This document shows, in pieces, positions 43,244-51,855 of a stretch of 64,000 nt of DNA. The translations under genes and the position numbers were made by a program. The notes under the pieces were generated by a model. That model did no database searches. It was not told where the DNA came from and saw only the letters and a list, made by a program, of their open reading frames with translations. The stretch's first letter is position 1. Every line of letters starts with the position of its first letter. Source of the DNA: Actinomadura sp. K4S16 (GTDB lineage: Bacteria > Actinomycetota > Actinomycetes > Streptosporangiales > Streptosporangiaceae); NCBI RefSeq assembly GCF_008327685.1, contig NZ_BDDE01000013.1, positions 248,001 to 312,000 of the forward strand, written 5' to 3'.

Positions 43244-44071
43244 TCAGCCGAGCGCTTGGGCCACGGGGAGGAAGAGGCGCGCCGGGTCGTTCGCGATGGG
43301 CGCGCCGTACTCCATGACCGTGGTGGTGAACGCCGGGCGCAGGCCGTGCCCCCGCGCCCATTCGACCAGCTCGGGATGCCGGTGGTCGATGTCCAGTCGG
43401 ATCGGCCCGGCCGGGACGATCTCTTCGACGAGCGCGAGCGCGGTCTCGGCGTCCTGGGCGGTGACGGGGCCGACCACGGCCCGGTCGTCGTTCCACCACA
43501 CGCCGCCGAACCCCTTGATGCCGGTCTCGTCCCGGACGACGCGGAAGGTCTCGCAGAACGACGGCAGTCCTTCGACCAGCCGTGAGCGGTCGGCGCCGAA
43601 GACCTCGATGTCCAGCGCATGGACGGCGGGCATGTCCGCCGCCTCCGCCGGCACGGATACGCCCCGCTTGTACGGCCCCTCCCCTGTGCCCTTGTACGTC
43701 GTGCAGAGCCCGACGGAGCGGAACCCCAGACGCTCATACAGCGGACGCCCGTATTCGGTGGCCGTCAGGCAGAAGCTCTTCGTGTCGGTGTTGTCCATCG
43801 CGTGCCGCATGATGCGACCGCCCAGGCCACGCCGCTCGTAGCGCTTGGCCACGAGCACCATGCTGATGGCCGCGACGTCCCCGCCGTATGGGGTCGACAC
43901 CAATGCGGCGGCGAGTTCGCCGTTCCCGTCGTCGATCCCGTAGACGTCGCCGACCGAGAACAGGAACCGCCACTTGCGGTCTTCGCGGCCCCACTCGCGG
44001 TCTTCGGCGAGCCGCTGGCAGGCGGCCAGGTCGTCTTGCCCGAGCCGTCGTGCGGGCCTGTCCAAGTCCAT
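43244..44071 (-). CDS. GNAT N-acetyltransferase (two-domain, YitH-like)
   Basis: 275 residues from ATG 44071. The N-terminal GNAT domain has the acetyl-CoA loop in AKRYERRGLGGRIMRHAM (R/Q-x-x-G-x-G/A pattern) and the late strand ATEYGRPLYERLGF. The C-terminal half (about 150-275) matches the second domain of Acetyltransf_18-type proteins (PSFCETFRVVRD, VGPVTAQDAETALALV). Substrate unknown. It is divergent from the DHA2 exporter with about 130 bases between the starts. Confidence 0.85.
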   Translation of the reverse strand: MDLDRPARRLGQDDLAACQRLAEDREWGREDRKWRFLFSVGDVYGIDDGNGELAAALVSTPYGGDVAAISMVLVAKRYERRGLGGRIMRHAMDNTDTKSFCLTATEYGRPLYERLGFRSVGLCTTYKGTGEGPYKRGVSVPAEAADMPAVHALDIEVFGADRSRLVEGLPSFCETFRVVRDETGIKGFGGVWWNDDRAVVGPVTAQDAETALALVEEIVPAGPIRLDIDHRHPELVEWARGHGLRPAFTTTVMEYGAPIANDPARLFLPVAQALG

Positions 44072-44200
44072 GCGACGGACGCTAGGGCGGCCGCCCTGGC
44101 ACCACAACCCAATTACGCGGCATTACCTCACGCGTCATCGCCTTCACGACCTCCCCGGCGAGATCGTCTAGGTGCGGACAACAACGACCTGAGGAGAACC

Positions 44201-45598
44201 ATGTCGCACACGGCGACTCCAGTGGCGGGACGGCACCCGCGCGAGGCCGCGCCTCCGCCGGCCGCGTCCGTCGGCGCCCTGCTCGTCCTGCTCACCGGCA
44301 TCTTCATCACCACCCTCGACTTCTTCATCGTGAACGTGGCGATCCCCGACATCCAGGCCGACCTCGGCGCCGGTGCGACGGCGATCCAGTGGGTCGTCGC
44401 CGGGTTCGGGCTGGCGCTCGGCAGCGGGCTGATCACCGGTGGCCGCCTCGGCGACCTGGCCGGACGCCGCCGGATGTACGCGCTCGGCCTCGCGGTGTTC
44501 ACGGCCGCCTCGCTCGCGTGCGGGCTCGCCCCGTCCCCCGGCACGCTGATCGCCGCCAGGGTCGTGCAGGGGATCGCGGCCGCGCTGCTGATGCCGCAGG
44601 TCCTCGGGATCATCAACGGCGTGTACACCGGGGAGGCGCGCGCCAGGGCGTTCACCGCCTACGGCCTCGCGATGGGCCTGGGCGGCGTGTTCGGGCAGCT
44701 CATCGGGGGTGTGCTGATCCAGGCGGACCTGTTCGGCACCGGCTGGCGCAGCATCTTCCTGATCAACGTCCCGGTCGGGCTCGTCACGCTCGCGCTGATC
44801 CGCCGGACCGTCCCGTCCCAGCCGCGCTCCGCCGGGACCCGGCTGGACGTCCCGGGGACGATCCTGGTCACCCTCGGGCTCGTCGCGCTCGTCCTGCCCC
44901 TGATCGAGGGACGCCGCCTGGGCTGGCCCGCCTGGACGTGGGCGTCGCTCGCCGCTTCGGTCGTCCTGCTCGCCGCGTTCGCCCTGTCCCAGCGCCGCAG
45001 CAGCGCGCCCCTCGTGGCGCCCGCGCTGTTCCGCGAGCCCGCGTTCCGCGTCGGCAGCGGCCTGGCGCTCGTCTACACCCTGGCGATGGCGTCCTTCTTC
45101 CTCTACCTCGCTCTGTACCTCCAGCAGGGGCGCGGCCTCAGCGCCCTGGAGTCAGGACTGCTCTTCGTCGCCTTGGGCGCGGGCTACTTCGCCGCGTCCA
45201 CCCGCGCCACGGCCGTCGCCGCCCGTCTGGGGCGGCAGGCCCTCGCGCTGGGCGCCGCGGTGCAGGCCGCCGGGTGCCTGCTCCTGCTCGCCGAGACCGG
45301 GCAGGCCATCGGCTGGCTCATCCCGGGCCTGGCCCTCGTCGGGGCGGGCATGGGCTTCGTCCTGGCGCCGCTGTCGGAGCTCGTCCTGTCCGGCGTGACC
45401 GACCGGCACGCCGCCTCGGCCGCGGGGGTCCTGTCCACCGCGCAGCAGGTCGGCAACGCCCTCGGCGTCGCGCTGGTCGGGATCGTCTTCTACGGCGCGC
45501 TGGGCGAGGTCGAGGACGCCTTCCAGGCATCCCTCTTCCCCGTCATGGCCTTCTGCGGCGTCACCGCGGCCCTCGCCCAGTTCCTCCCCAAGCGCTAG
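44201..45598 (+). CDS. MFS drug exporter, DHA2 family
   Basis: 465 residues from ATG 44201 (GAGGAG upstream). TM1 carries LDFFIVNVAIPDIQADLG, the usual motif D1; the motif-A loop GGRLGDLAGRRRM and motif C-like GLGGVFGQLIGGVL in TM5 mark an antiporter. About 14 helices. Predicted to expel hydrophobic drugs or metabolites. Its TAG stop lies in a CTAG palindrome that is also the stop of the converging gene. Confidence 0.9.
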   Translation: MSHTATPVAGRHPREAAPPPAASVGALLVLLTGIFITTLDFFIVNVAIPDIQADLGAGATAIQWVVAGFGLALGSGLITGGRLGDLAGRRRMYALGLAVFTAASLACGLAPSPGTLIAARVVQGIAAALLMPQVLGIINGVYTGEARARAFTAYGLAMGLGGVFGQLIGGVLIQADLFGTGWRSIFLINVPVGLVTLALIRRTVPSQPRSAGTRLDVPGTILVTLGLVALVLPLIEGRRLGWPAWTWASLAASVVLLAAFALSQRRSSAPLVAPALFREPAFRVGSGLALVYTLAMASFFLYLALYLQQGRGLSALESGLLFVALGAGYFAASTRATAVAARLGRQALALGAAVQAAGCLLLLAETGQAIGWLIPGLALVGAGMGFVLAPLSELVLSGVTDRHAASAAGVLSTAQQVGNALGVALVGIVFYGALGEVEDAFQASLFPVMAFCGVTAALAQFLPKR

Positions 45599-46278
45599 TA
45601 CACGCTGACACCGAAGGCGCTGAGCACCGGAGAGATCGGCAGGAAGTAGGACGTTCCGCCGCTGGTGCAGTTGCCCGAGCCGCCGATCCCCAGCCCGACC
45701 GCTGTGCTGCCCGAGAAGTACGGAGCCCCGGGACCGTCCCCGGGCTCCGTGCATATGTTCGTCATCGCCACCCCGGTGACGGTCCCGTCGGGGAAGTTCA
45801 CGGTCACGTTGACCGCCGTCACGCTGCCGCAGCGCAGGCCCGTGGTGGGCCCGCTGCGGCAGACGCGCTGCCCGACGACCGGCCTGCCCGCCGTCGTGAT
45901 GTCCTGGGACCCGGGGTAGAGGTACACGCTCCCGGGCCTCTCCACGGAGGGCTCCACATACCGGACGAGCGCGACGCCGCCGGTCGTGGCCGAGACGACC
46001 GTCCCGAGCTGGACGGTCAGCCCCGGATCGGCGTAGACCGCCATGCCGACCTGTGCGCAACCGCCCGCGGTGAGGAAGTAGTACGTCCCGTTCTGCCGCA
46101 CGTTGAACCCGAGGACGCAGCGCGTTCCCCCGGCGTAGACCGCCTGGCCCCCTTCCGCACCCGGCGCCGCGACGGGACGCACGTCCCGCCCGGCCCCCGG
46201 CGAGGCGGACGCCGCGGGACTGACGGCGGCCAGGACGGCGGCGATGCCCGCGAGCAAGGTCGCGACGCGCAGTCTCAC
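45595..46278 (-). CDS. secreted S1 (streptogrisin-like) pseudoprotease
   Basis: 227 residues from GTG 46278, with AGGAGG six to eight bases upstream. A signal peptide (to about residue 25) precedes a chymotrypsin-fold domain with the streptogrisin framework: Cys pairs 54-74, 140-150 and 176-204 are kept, as are ALVRY and FSGSTAVGL. Yet the catalytic His of TAGHC is Gly (TAGGC, 70-74), the Asp site reads GGVALVRY, and the GDSGG Ser motif reads GDGPGAP (181-187). All three catalytic residues are gone with the reading frame intact. An inhibitor, binding or structural role outside the cell is more likely than proteolysis. Confidence 0.8.
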   Translation of the reverse strand: MRLRVATLLAGIAAVLAAVSPAASASPGAGRDVRPVAAPGAEGGQAVYAGGTRCVLGFNVRQNGTYYFLTAGGCAQVGMAVYADPGLTVQLGTVVSATTGGVALVRYVEPSVERPGSVYLYPGSQDITTAGRPVVGQRVCRSGPTTGLRCGSVTAVNVTVNFPDGTVTGVAMTNICTEPGDGPGAPYFSGSTAVGLGIGGSGNCTSGGTSYFLPISPVLSAFGVSVY

Positions 46279-46379
46279 GGAGTACCTCCTGCGGGAAATG
46301 GCGCCTTGCCCGGAATGGTGCGAAAACCAGAGAGCCGCGACAAGGGGAGGAAGGTGCCAAGGTTGCCCGCGACCGTATA

Positions 46380-46520
46380 TCAACCCTTGAGGTTCGATGC
46401 GGCGAAGCCCCGTCCGGCCCGGCGTGTGCGGCACCAGGCGATGAGGTACCAGCGGCCGTTGGCGGTCAGCAGTCCGGCCGGTTCCACGACGCGCCCGCTC
46501 TCGCGTCGTCCGGCGTCGGT
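46380..46520 (-). pseudogene. fragment of a WYL-domain regulator
   Basis: A short minus-strand frame between two stops reads GRVVEPAGLLTANGRWYLIA and then WCRTRRAGRGF. This is the hallmark of WYL domains (W-Y-L-x-A-W-C plus downstream R-x-F). The N-terminal HTH is missing and the frame ends soon after. It is a relic, 100 bases upstream of the pseudoprotease start. Confidence 0.6.
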
Positions 46521-46597
46521 TCAACGGAAGGCTGTAGCACCACGACGGCACCGGCTGGCGACCCGCCCACGTCTGCTTGTCGGCGGTGGGACGTCGG

Positions 46598-47422
46598 TCA
46601 GGTGGGGTCGTCGGGGGTGGGGTTGTAGTGGGCGTCGTGTTGTTGGCGGGGGGAGCAGACCGAGGCGGAGGGGCAGGAGCAGCGGCGGGAGCCCACCTTC
46701 ACCGTGACGCGGTCGCCGGGAACGTTGTAGCCGATGACCTGGCCCTCGCCCTCCGGTGTGCTGACGCGCGAGCCCAGGCGGGGCGCCTTCTCCTTGAACT
46801 CCATGTAGAGGGGGTGCTCGTACTTGAGGCAGCACATCAGGCGGCCGCAGGCGCCGGCTATGCGGAGCGGGTTGACCGGGAGGTCCTGGTCCTTCGCCAT
46901 GCGGACGGAGACTGGTTCGAAGTCCTTGAGGAAGGTGGCGCAGCACAGGTCGCGGCCGCAGGGGCCGATGCCGCCCTGGAGGCGGGCCTCGTCGCGGGGG
47001 CCTACCTGGCGCAGTTCGACGCGGGCCTTGATGCCGCGGGCCAGGTCGCGGACGAGGGCGCGGAAGTCGACGCGGTGCGGGGCGGTGAAGTAGATCTTGA
47101 AGACGTTGTCGGCGTCGAGGTAGTCGACGCCGATGACCTTCATCGGAAGGTCGTGCTTGCGGATGAGGCGCTTGGCGATCGAGCGGCCCTCGGCGCGGCG
47201 GCGGCGGTTGGCCTCGTCGCGGGCCAGGTGCTCGTCGGTGGCGGGGCCCGCGCACTCGGGGAGGCCGTCGATGTCCTCGGAGACCCACTGGGGCGCCCAC
47301 ACGCACTCGGCGACCTCGGGGCCGGAGTCGGTGGGGACGAGGACCTTGTCGCCGACCCTGGGGCTGTGCGGGCCCGGGTCGAGGTAGAACAGCCGGCCGT
47401 AACGGGTGAAGCTGACTGCCAT
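46598..47422 (-). CDS. ricT: PSP1-domain protein, RicT (YaaT) homologue
   Basis: 274 residues. The PSP1 core contains the two conserved double-Cys blocks GPCGRDLCCATF and ACGRLMCCLKYE (about residues 163-200), which hold an iron-sulfur cluster in the Bacillus RicAFT complex controlling mRNA maturation and phosphorelay. The end is Cys/Ser-rich. In actinobacteria this gene is commonly near holB/tmk; here several genes intervene. ATG 47422 is taken as start; ATGs three and five codons earlier are possible. Partners RicA and RicF are not seen here. Confidence 0.85.
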   Translation of the reverse strand: MAVSFTRYGRLFYLDPGPHSPRVGDKVLVPTDSGPEVAECVWAPQWVSEDIDGLPECAGPATDEHLARDEANRRRRAEGRSIAKRLIRKHDLPMKVIGVDYLDADNVFKIYFTAPHRVDFRALVRDLARGIKARVELRQVGPRDEARLQGGIGPCGRDLCCATFLKDFEPVSVRMAKDQDLPVNPLRIAGACGRLMCCLKYEHPLYMEFKEKAPRLGSRVSTPEGEGQVIGYNVPGDRVTVKVGSRRCSCPSASVCSPRQQHDAHYNPTPDDPT

Positions 47423-47476
47423 CACCATGCCCACGGTTTCGCTCCGTTCGCCCGGTTTTGCGACCCACTCTAGGTC

Positions 47477-48460
47477 TCACCAGGCCGCGTCGGCGAGATC
47501 CTCTCCCGGGACGGTCGGGACGCCCTGCGCGTAGAGGTCGCCCGCGGTCGCCATGACGCCGTGGCCGGTGTGGGCGATGTCGAGGGCGGTGGGCTCGGCC
47601 TTCACCTTCTGCGTCCACAGGGTCTTGGTGGGGGCTCCCTGCAGCGTGAATGTCTGGAGGGTCAGTTCGGAGTTCTTCGCCACGGCCGCGATGAGGGAGT
47701 TGCCGTCCCGGCTCAGGACGGCGTTGGAGCTGCCCTTGGGCAGGGGCATGACGGCCTTGCTGGTCTTGAGGTCTCCGGCGGCGCCGTTGGTGTCGATGCT
47801 GCGGACCTGGTGCTTCGCCGAGCCGACCGGGCTCCACACGAAGGACAGCGTGGTGCCGGACCAGGAGAGGCTTCCGACGCGGGCGCGCAGTTTGGTCGTC
47901 CACACCTTGTGGACACCGGTCTCCGGCGACACGACGTCCACGCGGGCGCGCGCTCCCTTGTAGATGACGTAGGCGATGCTCGCGCCGTCCGGGCTCACGG
48001 CGAGGTCCGACCAGGCGGTGGAGACGCCGGGGACGGTGGCCTTGGGGATGGGCTTGAGGTCCTTCGGGCGCCCGTCGTCCAGGCGGAGGCGCTGGAAGGT
48101 GACGTCACGGTCTCCCGGGGACGCGACGATGTACGAGCCGTCCTTCAGGGCGGCGACGCGGTGGAAGCGGCGGCCCTCTGGAGCAGCGACGGGGAGCCCC
48201 ACGTTCGCCCCGGTCTGCACGTCTCGGACGAGGAGCGACGTGCCCTGCTTGGCCACGCCGACGACGACGGACGGTTCGGTCTTCTCGGCCTTGGCGGCGG
48301 GCTTCGCCTCGTGCTCCTTCTCGGCGGCGCGCTGGTGGCGGTGCACCGTGTCCACGCCGCCGCCGATCAGCAGCGCGGCGGCCGCGGCCACGCCGAGCGG
48401 GACGAGGCCCTTCCAAGAGCCGAGACGGGTACCCGGGTCCTCGCGCCTGCCGTCGTCCAT
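47477..48460 (-). CDS. membrane-anchored WD40/TolB-like beta-propeller protein
   Basis: 327 residues. One N-terminal helix (GLVPLGVAAAAALLIGGGV) with a short cytoplasmic head, so the rest is outside. Repeated blade-like blocks follow (RVAALKDGSYIVASPG, LAVSPDGASIAYVIY, VGSLSWSGTTLSFVW, NAVLSRDGNSLIAAV). No catalytic motif. Similar proteins occur in Actinomadura-type genomes in several copies; role unknown, perhaps binding at the cell surface. Confidence 0.7.
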   Translation of the reverse strand: MDDGRREDPGTRLGSWKGLVPLGVAAAAALLIGGGVDTVHRHQRAAEKEHEAKPAAKAEKTEPSVVVGVAKQGTSLLVRDVQTGANVGLPVAAPEGRRFHRVAALKDGSYIVASPGDRDVTFQRLRLDDGRPKDLKPIPKATVPGVSTAWSDLAVSPDGASIAYVIYKGARARVDVVSPETGVHKVWTTKLRARVGSLSWSGTTLSFVWSPVGSAKHQVRSIDTNGAAGDLKTSKAVMPLPKGSSNAVLSRDGNSLIAAVAKNSELTLQTFTLQGAPTKTLWTQKVKAEPTALDIAHTGHGVMATAGDLYAQGVPTVPGEDLADAAW

Positions 48461-48563
48461 GGGGTTGCCAACCTGCCCTTCCTGCCGGATCGCCCGTCGT
48501 TTCTACCGCATATGCAACGCGACAAAAACCCATGGAGGCGGAGTTACCAAGTCGTGAGCCGCG

Positions 48564-49400
48564 TCAGCCGAGGGACGCGCGGGCCGCCTCGACCAGAGAC
48601 CCCCGGTACGACCCGCCGAACAGCGCCACATGGACGAGCAGCGGGTGCAGTTGGTGCAACGGGACGCGGGAGCGCCATCCGCCCGCCAGGGGCGCGGCCT
48701 CATCGTAGGCGCCGAGGACGGTGTCGAGGTGCGGTGTCCCGAAGAGCGCCATCATCGCGAGGTCGGTCTCGCGGTGCCCGCCATGCGCGGCCGGGTCGAT
48801 GAGCAGCGCCCGCTCGCCGGTCCACAGGATGTTCCCCGACCACAGGTCGCCATGGATGCGGGACGGCGGCTCCGGCGGCCCCGCGAGCGTCTCGATGTCG
48901 GCCATGACGCGCTCGACGAGGCGGACGTCCTCGGGCGAGAGGTGCTGCGCGCCGAGGCGGAGGAACGGTTCGAGGCGGCGTTCGGCGTACCAGGCGGGCC
49001 AGGGGCGGTCGTCCGGCGTGTTGTCCAAGGGGAGGTCGGCGATGAAGCCGTCCCAGGGCGCGCCGTAGACGTCGGGCCGGTTCCCGGTATGGAGGGCGGC
49101 CAGTTCCCGTCCGAGGCGTTCGGCCGCCTCGCGGGACGGTGCCGACGTCGGGAGCCACGGCAGCACCAGCATGTGGTCGTCGGTCGCCACGACCTCGGGG
49201 ACGGGAGTCCCGGGGCCCGCCTCCCCCAGCCAGCGCAGCCCGGCCGCCTCCGCCGCGAACACGCCGTCCTGGTCCTGGGCCGCCTTCACGAACACCTCGC
49301 GGCCGTCGGCCAGGGAGGCCCGGTGCAGCGTCCAGGAATGGCTGGAGCCGAGGTCGTGCACCTTCTCGACCCCGGTTCCGAGCAGCCGCTCCAGCCGCAC
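48564..49400 (-). CDS. fructosamine kinase-like protein (FN3K family)
   Basis: 278 residues from GTG 49400. The kinase-like fold shows the catalytic loop R-I-H-G-D-L-W-S-G-N and the metal-binding LLIDPAAHGGHRETDLAMM. The family phosphorylates sugar-amine adducts on proteins or small molecules, a step in deglycation. It starts five bases after the stop of the phosphatase gene, and the ribosome site AAGGAGG lies within that gene's end, so the two are co-expressed. This pairing of FN3K-like kinase with LMW-PTP is common in actinobacteria. Confidence 0.88.
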   Translation of the reverse strand: MRLERLLGTGVEKVHDLGSSHSWTLHRASLADGREVFVKAAQDQDGVFAAEAAGLRWLGEAGPGTPVPEVVATDDHMLVLPWLPTSAPSREAAERLGRELAALHTGNRPDVYGAPWDGFIADLPLDNTPDDRPWPAWYAERRLEPFLRLGAQHLSPEDVRLVERVMADIETLAGPPEPPSRIHGDLWSGNILWTGERALLIDPAAHGGHRETDLAMMALFGTPHLDTVLGAYDEAAPLAGGWRSRVPLHQLHPLLVHVALFGGSYRGSLVEAARASLG

Positions 49401-49405
49401 TCCGG

Positions 49406-49885
49406 TCAGGCCTCCTTGAGCGCCGCGCGGATCTCCTCGAGCAGTCCGGGCATCGCCGCCTCCACCTGCTCCAGGACGAGGTCGAAGTCGGCGCGGCCCC
49501 CGTAGTAGGGGTCGGGGACGTCGAGATCGCCGGCCGCCCCGGGGTCGAACTCGCGCAGCAGCCGGATCTTGCCGTGCGCCTCCCCGTCCGGCGCCATCGA
49601 GCGCAGCGCCCGCAGGTGGCCCTCGTCCAGGGCGAGGATGAGGTCGTACCGGTCGAACCAGTGGTCCTCGAACTGCCGGGCGACGTGCGCCGACCGGTAG
49701 CCGGCCCGCGTCAGCGCCGCGACCGTCCGGTCGTCGGCCCCGTCGCCCACGTGCCAGCCGCCGGTGCCCGAACTGTCCACCTCGACGTCCAGGCCCTCCT
49801 CCTCGACGTGGTGGCGCAGGACCCATTCGGCCATCGGGGATCGGCAGATGTTGCCCGTGCAGACGAACGTGACTCGGTACGGCAT
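49406..49885 (-). CDS. low-molecular-weight protein-tyrosine phosphatase
   Basis: 159 residues from ATG 49885. The P-loop VCTGNICRS (C-x5-R) lies near the N-terminus and the general acid in DVPDPYYGG near residue 125, both intact. It removes phosphate from tyrosine in proteins or from small substrates. First gene of a two-gene unit with the FN3K-like kinase. Confidence 0.92.
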   Translation of the reverse strand: MPYRVTFVCTGNICRSPMAEWVLRHHVEEEGLDVEVDSSGTGGWHVGDGADDRTVAALTRAGYRSAHVARQFEDHWFDRYDLILALDEGHLRALRSMAPDGEAHGKIRLLREFDPGAAGDLDVPDPYYGGRADFDLVLEQVEAAMPGLLEEIRAALKEA

Positions 49886-49952
49886 CCCTCCATGATGCAC
49901 GAGGCGCCGGAGGGCGGAAGACCAGGGAACGGCCGGGCGGCCCCGGAAAAGA

Positions 49953-49984
49953 ACGCGACCCCCGACCGGAGCCGGGGGTCGCGT
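49953..49984 (-). terminator. hairpin terminator of the subtilase gene
   Basis: Exact 12-bp arms ACGCGACCCCCG (49953-49964) and CGGGGGTCGCGT (49973-49984), 8-base loop, 23 bases after the subtilase stop. Confidence 0.8.
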
Positions 49985-50007
49985 CCTGGGGTGGTCCAGG
50001 CGGGGGG

Positions 50008-51723
50008 TCAGCGCGAGACGGCGTGCAGCGCGTCCACGATGCCGTTGCCGAAGAACCCGTTCTGCTCCTTCGAACCCTCACAGGTCTGGGTCGAGGTGTG
50101 CTTCACCCACTGGCCGTTCGACTGGGTGTACCAGACGTACTCGACCGTCCGCGGGCTCGGGCATTCCTTGGGGGTCGCGGTGCCGCGCAGGACCTGCTCG
50201 ACGAGGCGCGGGTCCATGGTCAGGCCGCCGGCGCGGTCCCTGTGCCCGTACTTGCTGATGATGAGCGCCGCGACGCCCACCGCGTGCGGCGAGGCCATCG
50301 AGGTGCCCTGCAGCGACTGGTAGTAGGCGCACTTGTCGCCCTTGCAGCTGCGGATGATGGACGCCAGCTTCGGCGTGCCGTCGTCGTTCAGCTCGCCGCG
50401 CTCCTTCGCGAGCCGCTCGGGGTAGGCCGCCCAGATGCCGCCGTTGTTGTCCGGACGCTGGTCGGCGTTGTCGACCTTGTCGCCGCCGGGCGCCGCGACA
50501 GCGACGTAGCCGTTGCCGAAGCTGCTGTAGTACGACTTGCGGCCGCTCGGGCCGGTGGCCGAGATCGGGATGACGTGCTCGCCCTCGGACGGCATCGACA
50601 CGCAGCTCGCCGGGACGGTGCGCTCGCGCGGCTCCTCGCCCGGGGTGGACGGGAAGTCGGGGCTGCTGTCGTCGACGTTCGTCTTGGTGTAGTCGACGAA
50701 GTCGTTGCCGGCCGCGGAGATCAGGGTGACGCCGCGGTTGTGCGCGAAGTCCAGGGCGCGCTGCGCCGCCTTGATGATCGTCCGCTGCTCCAGCTGGTCC
50801 TCGGGGCTGTCGGCGGGGTTGTCGCCGCAGTTCCACAGCCACGGGTCGATGTAGTACGACATGTTGACCACGTCGATGCCGTTCTTGGCCGCGTAGGTCA
50901 GGCCGTCGACGGTCGGCTGGAGGAAGAAGTAGCCGGAGTCCTGGCCGACGCGCAGGTTGACGATCGACACGTTCGGCGCGACGCCCGCCATGCCGAGGCC
51001 GTTGCGGGGCGAGGCGATCGTGGACGCGACGTGCGTGCCGTGGTCGTTGTCGTCCCAGTCGTTGGGGTCGACGCACGACGTGAACTCGCAGGGCCCGTCG
51101 ACCTCGTTGCCGTTGGCGTCGGTCGGGATGTCGTGGGTGAAGTTGCGGCTGAGCTTGCGGTTGAAGTTCGGCGCGATGTCCGGGTGGTCGCCGTCCACAC
51201 CGGTGTCGAGGACGCCGACCAGCACGCGCCTGTCACCCGGCTCCTTCTTGTAGGAGCCGTCGGCGGTGGCGTGCATCTGCTTCATGTCCCACTGCAGGTC
51301 CGCCAGGGGCTCGGCGTCCTTGGACGGCTTGCCCGCGGGGCTGGTCCTGGTCGCGGCGCCGTGGCCCGTGCCGTTGAGCTTCTCGACCTTCTCGGCCTTC
51401 TTCTTGGTCTTCGGCGCCTCACCGATGACCCGGTTGTGCGCGACGCCCTCCAGCGCCCGCTGGTTCATCACGGCGTGGATGAACTCCGGGTTCTGGGACT
51501 TGACGGTCGCGACGCCCACGTCGCGGTTCTCGTGCACGACCTTGCCGCCCGCGGCCGAGACGGCCCGGTGGGCCTGGCCGAGGGAGACGCCCTCCTTGTA
51601 GAGGACGACGTACTCCGAGACCTCACCCTTGGTTTCGGTGGGGCCCGGAGCTGCTGACGCTGGGAACGCGAGAGCCGTCACGGTGGTGACGGCGCACGCG
51701 GCGGAAATCAAGGCTCGCCGCAA
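50008..51723 (-). CDS. secreted S8 family serine protease (subtilase)
   Basis: 571 residues from TTG 51723, with AGGAGGT six bases upstream. A signal peptide (about 1-24), an inhibitor I9-like prodomain (about 36-105), a Lys-rich linker, then the peptidase with Asp173 (VLDTGVDGDHPD), His228 (NDHGTHVAS) and Ser in GTSMASPHA. Extra Cys residues in CEFTSCVDP and in SCKGDKC suggest disulfides typical of extracellular actinomycete subtilases. A C-terminal tail of about 50 residues has one more Cys pair. Exported and self-matured. Confidence 0.93.
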   Translation of the reverse strand: MRRALISAACAVTTVTALAFPASAAPGPTETKGEVSEYVVLYKEGVSLGQAHRAVSAAGGKVVHENRDVGVATVKSQNPEFIHAVMNQRALEGVAHNRVIGEAPKTKKKAEKVEKLNGTGHGAATRTSPAGKPSKDAEPLADLQWDMKQMHATADGSYKKEPGDRRVLVGVLDTGVDGDHPDIAPNFNRKLSRNFTHDIPTDANGNEVDGPCEFTSCVDPNDWDDNDHGTHVASTIASPRNGLGMAGVAPNVSIVNLRVGQDSGYFFLQPTVDGLTYAAKNGIDVVNMSYYIDPWLWNCGDNPADSPEDQLEQRTIIKAAQRALDFAHNRGVTLISAAGNDFVDYTKTNVDDSSPDFPSTPGEEPRERTVPASCVSMPSEGEHVIPISATGPSGRKSYYSSFGNGYVAVAAPGGDKVDNADQRPDNNGGIWAAYPERLAKERGELNDDGTPKLASIIRSCKGDKCAYYQSLQGTSMASPHAVGVAALIISKYGHRDRAGGLTMDPRLVEQVLRGTATPKECPSPRTVEYVWYTQSNGQWVKHTSTQTCEGSKEQNGFFGNGIVDALHAVSR

Positions 51724-51747
51724 GGCAGACCTCCTGGCTTGGGGGTA

Positions 51748-51768
51748 ATCAACCGGTTTTCGGTTGAT
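51748..51768. promoter_or_regulatory. inverted repeat in the subtilase promoter region
   Basis: ATCAACCG (51748-51755) and CGGTTGAT (51761-51768) are exact inverted arms around GTTTT, 25 bases upstream of the TTG start. It could be an operator or a 5' leader stem. Confidence 0.45.
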
Positions 51769-51855
51769 CAGCCAGCGAACGTTACGTGTGCGCTAGTTGA
51801 GAGTTGCGTACGGAAATGTAACGAATGAGGGCAGCTCTTGTAAGCCCCCATCGAC

